NCBI GenBank assembly: GCA_001466705.2
Contig: LATX02000001.1
Coordinates: 1,736,001-1,800,000 of the forward strand
DNA length: 64,000 nucleotides
Source of the DNA: Moniliophthora roreri
Taxonomy: Eukaryota > Basidiomycota > Agaricomycetes > Agaricales > Marasmiaceae
Reading direction: 5' to 3'
In this document: piece by piece, positions 58,392-64,000 of the stretch
How positions within the stretch are numbered: the stretch's first letter is position 1
How the letters are laid out: each line of letters begins with the position of its first letter
Program-made: the position numbers and the translations under genes
The notes under the pieces: model-generated
What the model was told of the DNA's origin: nothing
What the model saw: only the letters and a program-made list of their open reading frames with translations
Database searches by the model: none

Positions 58392-58842
58392 GTCGGCGAT
58401 GGAGAGAAGGAAAGGGAACTACTTGTAGACCGTGGGAAGACCTGACACGAATATGTCTGGTGCAGCTGTCAGAAAACCCTCCTTTCTTCTCAACGTGCAG
58501 GGCGACGACGACGCTGAAAAGTCTTTTGGTTCAGCTGTCTCTCACCTGTGGTGCATTATCCTCGAGGCAAAGCTCTGCTACATTGACCCTCGTCCTCCGT
58601 TGAGTACGCGGAGCTTCATACTTCTAGCTCTTTCTGCGAAATTTTAGGTGGTCGACATTTCTTGTATACCTTATTACTTCCAACTCATCAAATGTCAATT
58701 TATTTATCCGTTCTCGACCCTTCAACGACAGTGTCCAGCGTCACCTCATTGTGGCCGCGTTTTTTTTTCGTCCCAACGTATATAAACCGGACCTTGATTG
58801 CAGGTGCAGCCCCCCATATTGTCCGGACCATCATTGGAGTTC
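58392..58842. promoter_or_regulatory. Divergent promoter region between LSC2 and DinB-like genes
   Basis: About 450 bp between start codons. I see no clear TATA box except a weak TATATAAA near 58780, some 60 bp before the plus-strand start. Confidence 0.4.
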
Positions 58843-59776
58843 ATGTCACTCGCTACGCAGCAGATTCTCACCACTGAACCCCCATCCTCAGCCCTTATCA
58901 ACATGGCTAAAGCAAATGGGATTGTTACGGAGGAAGTGGAGTTTCTTGGACAACAGATTCTTGTCGCACAGACGGTTTTGCAACAGGCCATAGATGTCAT
59001 TGACAATCAGCTCACGTCGGACGACCAGCTCACAGTACACTCCAAGTACCTCCCAGGTTCTACCATAGGTCCGTATTCAACCAATCTCTTCGGAGTTGTC
59101 ATCACTAAGCATCTTCTGTTTTCAGGAAAGCATCTTAGGCATGCAAATGACCACTTCCGGTCCATCATCCAAACCATCGATCAGTCGACGGGCTCGGAGT
59201 TGCATATATTAGATTATGATCGTAGCCGTACACGGAACTCCCCCATGGAAAGCAGCAGAGCTTCCGCCAAGGAGAAGCTAGCAGAGACTATGCAGAAGCT
59301 GGGAAATATACCGAGTACTACCGATTGGAATGCGCCTGTTCAGCTACACGCTATCACTCCTTATGATCAGAAGATGATGAGCTCGCTGGGAAGAGAGGTA
59401 GGGCTATGTTTGCTCGTCGTCTGCGAGCTATGGCTAACCTCAATTCACAGCTCTGGTTTGCAAGTCTCCACTGCGTTCATCACTGGTCTATGGTAAGTTC
59501 CATCTGCGTAACCGAAAATCAAGCACACCATTGATTCATGCAAAACAAGGTCCGAGTAATAGCTGGCGAACTTGCAAGTTCCTCATTTCTCTCAAAGTGT
59601 ATCCTTTCTTACCTTGAGTTCTCAGGGTATCACATTGTCTGAAGACTTTGGATTTGCTCCATCAACACTGGTACATCAAGGTATGCCCAATTGCTATTTG
59701 CATCCCCTCGAATCGAGAACGTTCTGATGTCGACTTCGTAGGTCGAGATGGCGCACTGAGCAAAGCGAAGATATAA
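58843..59776 (+). CDS. DinB/YfiT-like putative metal-binding protein
   Basis: Six exons (58843-59068, 59126-59397, 59451-59492, 59550-59573, 59626-59680, 59742-59776) give 217 aa. The chain is all-helical and His-rich at set places: GKHLRHANDHFRSI, QLHAITPYDQKM, and FASLHCVHHWSMVRVIAGEL, followed by GFAPSTLVHQGRDG. Pairs of His on separate helices resemble the metal triad of the DinB/YfiT four-helix family, members of which act as thiol transferases or hydrolases. Substrate unknown. The fourth intron (59574-59625) has a GC donor. An assignment to DinB is inference from pattern; the gene model is solid. Confidence 0.7.
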
Positions 59777-59962
59777 GTTTTCTTTCGTACCTACCAGTAA
59801 TCTACTGTACTTAGAATAGTCTACCTTGTTGTTTAGGATACACGATTGAGACTTTCAGACTCGTCCATCTTTTGTTCCGTGGGATTGTTGGACGCGTGCG
59901 CGACTGTCTCGCGCTCCAAGGAACCAACTTGTCGCGCAACCTCCACTTATTCCACACCCCAA

Positions 59963-62246
59963 ATGCAAGGGAGCGATAATCCTATCATGCAGCCTCTTGA
60001 AGGCGAGCAGAAGAAACGAGTGGTACGTCTGCAAAATATATTGGTGGGGTATGCCCTTATGAACCTTCTTTCCCTCAGTGTTATTTCTTTGACTCTGATA
60101 TCGGAGGATTCCACTATGGTCCTGGACACCCGTGAGCCCCCTCCAGATATACATTTGCCCAAACAGCATTCCTTACTTCTGGAACTAGCATGAAACCAAC
60201 TAGGATACGGATGTGTCATTCGCTCGTGATGAACTACGGCCTGTATAAAAAGATGGAGATTTTCGTGCGTTCTTCTTAGCTCTCTGAAATTGTTCAAGAC
60301 ACAATGAATAATTTATTCGATTCCTTTCATTTCATTAGCGTGCCAAACCAGCTACCAAACGAGAAATGACACAATTTCACTCAGACGAATACGTCGAATT
60401 CCTGGCCCGAATTACTCCCAGTAACATGAATTCGTTTATCAAGGAGCAACACAAGTGTTCGTACAATTTCCCTCAGCGCTTTTCTCTGACCTTGCATAAA
60501 TTTCGCAGATAATGTCGGCGACGACTGTCCTGTTTTTGAAGGGTTATTCGATTACTGTTCTATTTCCGCCGGAGGCTCAATGGGTGAGTGATTAAATCCT
60601 AGAAAATGATTCCTACTGAGCATCCGATACATGGTTACTAGAGGGTGCTGCGAGGCTGTCGAGAGATAAATGTGATATAGCAATAAATTGGGCAGGAGGG
60701 CTTCATCACGCAAAGAAAAGCGAAGCGAGTGGTTTCTGTTATGTTAACGGTCGGTGATCTGTCAACCACAGTGGTCATCCCTCTGAATAAACCATAGACA
60801 TCGTTCTCGGAATCCTTGAACTCCTACGGTATGTTCTTTCGGGAAATCTTTAAGTATTTGATTGATCTCGTCTCCTTGAAACAGATATCATCAGCGTGTC
60901 CTATACATTGATATTGATGTACATCATGGAGATGGTGTAGAAGAAGCGTTTTACACCACAGATAGAGTGATGACAGTCAGTTTCCACAAGTATGGGGAAT
61001 ACTTCCCTGGTACTGGGGAGCTACGCGTAAGACTACATACCTACTACATGCGCTGCGGTTATTGAAACGGTGTTCTAGGATGTCGGGGTCATGAAAGGGA
61101 AATACTACTCGCTCAATTTTCCCCTTCGGGACGGAATCACGGACGAAAACTACAAATCTGTCTTCGAACCGGTGAGCCAAGCAGAACTGGGGTATTTAAT
61201 GGGTGCTAAAGTAGGTACAGGTTATCCAGCAAGTCATGGAATCGTATGATCCCTCCGCAATTGTCCTACAATGTGGTACGGACTCGCTTTCGGGCGATAA
61301 GCTCGGCTGCTTAAACTTGTCGATGCGGGGTTCGTCTTCAATTATATTTTCACTCATTGTTAATCCTGACCAGAGGCTGTAGGGCATGCCAACTGCGTCA
61401 AATTCGTCAAATCTTTTCACAAACCACTATTACTACTCGGTGGAGGAGGCTATACCATGCGTAACGTCAGCCGAGCTTGGGCATACGAAACCGGTCTAGC
61501 CGCAGGTGTAGAATTGGGGCCCAGTGAGTTATACACACGCTAATCACTTTTCAATACTTATATGCTTCCAAAGATATACCGGTGAACGAGTATTACGAAT
61601 ATTTTGGCCCAGACTATCAATTGGATGTCAAATCCTCCAACGCCGACGATATGAACACCCCTGCATATTTGAATCGAGTCAAGAGGATCGTGATGGAGAA
61701 CATACGTCACATGGGAGGACCCCCTAGTGTCCAGATGAGTGGTGAGGAGACACGTTCTCATACTTGACTTCACTCCAACTACCTACAGACATCCCGTCGC
61801 TGCCAATTGATCAAGAAATGAATGACCCGAATGCAGACGAAGACTTGATACCTCCAGACACTCGACGTCCACGTAGACTACTCGATAGTCGCAGGCAGGC
61901 GGATGGGGAGCTCTCTGATTCTGATGATGAAGGTGAAGGCGGGCGAAGAAACCATGCTAGCCACAAAGATGCCGACAGCAATGGCGAAACGGAGGGCACG
62001 GGTACTCGGAAGTACCCCGTCGGTGCAGGCATCATGAATTCGAGTAGTACTTTAACCCATGGCGCCGGGCCCACGGGTCATACTACGGCTGTGAGAATAC
62101 TTTCTAAAGGATCGAAACCTACGAAGACGGAAGTGGACTCTCCGGCTTCACCAGCTGAGAAGGATTCCTCTATTAATGGGGATGATAGCAAGAAGGGCTC
62201 AGACAAGTCCGGAGACGCGATGGCGGTGGATTCGACGCCAAGCTGA
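59963..62246 (+). CDS. RPD3: Class I histone deacetylase Rpd3
   Basis: The first exon starts at ATG 59963 ([19 protein letters not shown]), then [21 protein letters not shown]. The catalytic core is complete: [18 protein letters not shown] with the His pair, [17 protein letters not shown] with the zinc Asp and His, [18 protein letters not shown], and [17 protein letters not shown] with the transition-state Tyr. The tail of about 200 residues is acidic and disordered. Rpd3 removes acetyl groups from histones within Sin3 complexes. Introns are around 55 nt; exon borders at 60250, 60457, 60585, 60748, 60834 and beyond keep frame. The next gene starts 166 bp on. Confidence 0.95.
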
Positions 62247-62412
62247 AACGTTTTTCATTATGTTTGTGGTACCTTGTTGTGCTTTCTATACGCGCTACTT
62301 GTCGGGTGTGTGTTGTGTATCGTCTGTATTGGTAATAAAATTTCATGACCATATCAAGTTCACGAGTCAACACTGCCACAGACGCGTCCTTGACTCCACT
62401 CCAGTATTATCA

Positions 62413-63592
62413 ATGTCCACTCTGACCGAAAGACCAAGCACACCACCAAGACGAACGACCACAGTCAACGAGCCGTTGACCCCTGAGCAAGTCAAGCAGT
62501 TTGAAATACATCGGTTGAAAGGTGCGGTAATGAACACTTCGACAATACTTTGAGCTTACCTCCTTTCAGCCAAAGCCAGGCAGCGAGAACGTGAAGAGGT
62601 TGCAGCAGAAAGCAATCCTTTAAATACCACTAATGCTAACAACAAGCGGCCCATAGGCATCACGCCTGCCACCTCAACCTCTCCTACTGCACCAGGAAGA
62701 CCAGGTTCATCACGGCCACTGCAAAGAGATTCACGACTTGGTACATACTTTGAATATGACTTGTCGAAGATGGTCAACTCCAAGGGAGGGTTCTTGGTTG
62801 AAGATGGCCAAGAGATAGATGAGGCTACTCGGAGGAAAGAGCAGGAGAGAGAAAGGCAAAGAGCGATGCAGAACTTGGAACCTCGTGCGCTACAACCTTA
62901 CACCTCAGATACTCCTGTACTGACCTTGACTGGTTTCAGCTATTTCTTTGGACCCCCAACGAAGGCCAAAGTGTAATGAATGTGACACGGTAGACATCGA
63001 CCATACGTTTCAAAAGATCTTCGATTGCTTGGTTTGCAAGAAGTGTCAGAACGAATTTCCAGAGAAATACAGTCTTCTCACGAAAACGGAATGCAAGGAG
63101 GTGAATTGGCATGGTTGCCTCCTTTGTGGAATAACTAACGCAACTTTGAATGCTTAGGATTATCTGTTAACGGATGGTACGTCCAAGTTATAACTAGATG
63201 TTCTTCGGCATACTTCTCTTCAAACAGCCGAACTGCGAGATCAAGAACTTTTACCACATCTCCTGAAGGCGAACCCTCACAAGTCAACCTTTGCGAACAT
63301 GATGCTCTTCCTTCGCTGTCAGGTGGAGGATTTTGCTTGGAAGAAATGGGGCTCTCCTTCGGCCTTGGACGCGGAATACGAGAGGCGAGTTGCCGAGAAG
63401 AAAAAGAAGAAAAATAGAAAGTTCGAAGAGGGTCTAAAGGACCTGAGAAGGCGTACGAAGGAAGGAATATGGCAAAAACGGCAAGACGCTGCACATCGAC
63501 ATGCTTTCGGGCCTACGGAACGTGATCCTAGTGGCATCAGCAAGCAGATATGCCACGAATGTGGATTTACGGTCGAGTTTGAGGAGATATGA
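62413..63592 (+). CDS. RAD14: XPA/Rad14 DNA-damage-binding protein
   Basis: Five exons from ATG 62413 to TGA 63590-63592. The zinc finger has the CX2C-CX2C pattern: [15 protein letters not shown] and [18 protein letters not shown]. The DNA-binding block follows: [34 protein letters not shown] and [15 protein letters not shown], then a long charged helix and C-terminal [13 protein letters not shown]. It checks damaged DNA in nucleotide excision repair together with RPA and TFIIH. The N-terminus is disordered. Length is normal. Confidence 0.93.
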
Positions 63593-64000
63593 CGCCACCT
63601 CCGGGGCGAATTGTTAGCGGGCAATATACACGCAGTATTGAGCGTTCGCATTCGGCGTGCAAGCTTTCGAGTGTTTGAATGTGATTATACACTATAACAT
63701 ACCCGCTACCTTAGCCGTAAAGCCGCGCGTTGGTGCTGTATGAGAAGCGGGCAAGACATGTTTCATGGATGAGTCCCGTTGACCACCGCAAAAGGAATTA
63801 TCGACACATCAAGCCGGTATCTGCAATCTCTTACTCACTAGAGCATTTGTCGACTTTCCTGGCTAGTTCACGTTGTGCTCTCACCGCCATTCACGTTCCG
63901 TTATATCGCGTCGATAGGGAGCAGGCGGTGTCGTTTCTAATGACAACACATCTGCCTTTTTGTTTGTATCTCTGGCTGATTTCTGGGACAACCTTTTGAA
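63593..64000. other. Right edge, nothing recognised
   Basis: About 400 bp after RAD14. An open frame to the edge lacks an ATG with context and any motif. A gene further right may begin here. Confidence 0.4.

Overview
The window is nuclear DNA from a basidiomycete, most likely a mushroom-forming Agaricomycete. The evidence is direct: nearly every gene is split by many introns of about 50-60 nt with GTRNGT donors and CTRAY-like branch points, genes sit 60-600 bp apart, and the proteins are fungal orthologues (URB2, UTP4, HAS1, RPD3, SGF11, MTC1, POM33, RAD14). I see no plasmid, phage, CRISPR, rRNA or tRNA feature. All gene models were spliced by hand from the sequence; homology names come from recognised motifs, not from a search.

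Layout. 1-26.5 kb is dense: KH-domain protein (-), URB2 (+), threonine aldolase (-), small zinc-finger protein (+), TIM10 (-), UTP4 (+), Mpv17/SYM1-like protein (-), a small secreted Gly-rich protein (+), a divergent PTH2 paralogue (-), HAS1 (+), POM33/TMEM33 (+), a 96-aa membrane protein (+), a CBS/PB1 protein (+), a membrane alpha/beta hydrolase (-) and SGF11 (+). 26.5-30.5 kb holds no gene I can support. 30.5-38 kb: ULP1-type SUMO protease (+), BET1 SNARE (-), UPF0658-like Golgi membrane protein (-), canonical PTH2 (-), Yippee (+). 38-41.9 kb is sparse: one small intron-containing gene and two weak candidates. 41.9-64 kb is dense again: a Ras GTPase (+), BTB-type protein (+), PMP24 (-), chromodomain protein (-), MTC1 (+), complex I 30-kDa subunit (-), SPF27 (+), a 1641-aa disordered protein (+), succinyl-CoA ligase beta (-), a DinB-like protein (+), RPD3 (+) and RAD14/XPA (+).

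Work of the genes. Most are housekeeping. Three nucleolar ribosome-assembly genes (URB2, UTP4, HAS1) lie within 16 kb. Mitochondrial genes recur (TIM10, SYM1-like, complex I, LSC2). Chromatin genes (SGF11, chromodomain protein, RPD3) are scattered. Many genes form divergent pairs sharing short promoters, the tightest with 56 bp between start codons.

Most unusual observations: a 2-nt microexon that supplies the glutamate of the Ras effector region; a 6-nt microexon kept in two PTH2 paralogues, one of which has lost the catalytic lysine and most of the DAGRTQ motif; two nearly identical 52-nt introns in the threonine aldolase gene; four GC-AG introns; and an intron whose acceptor follows 28 consecutive A residues.
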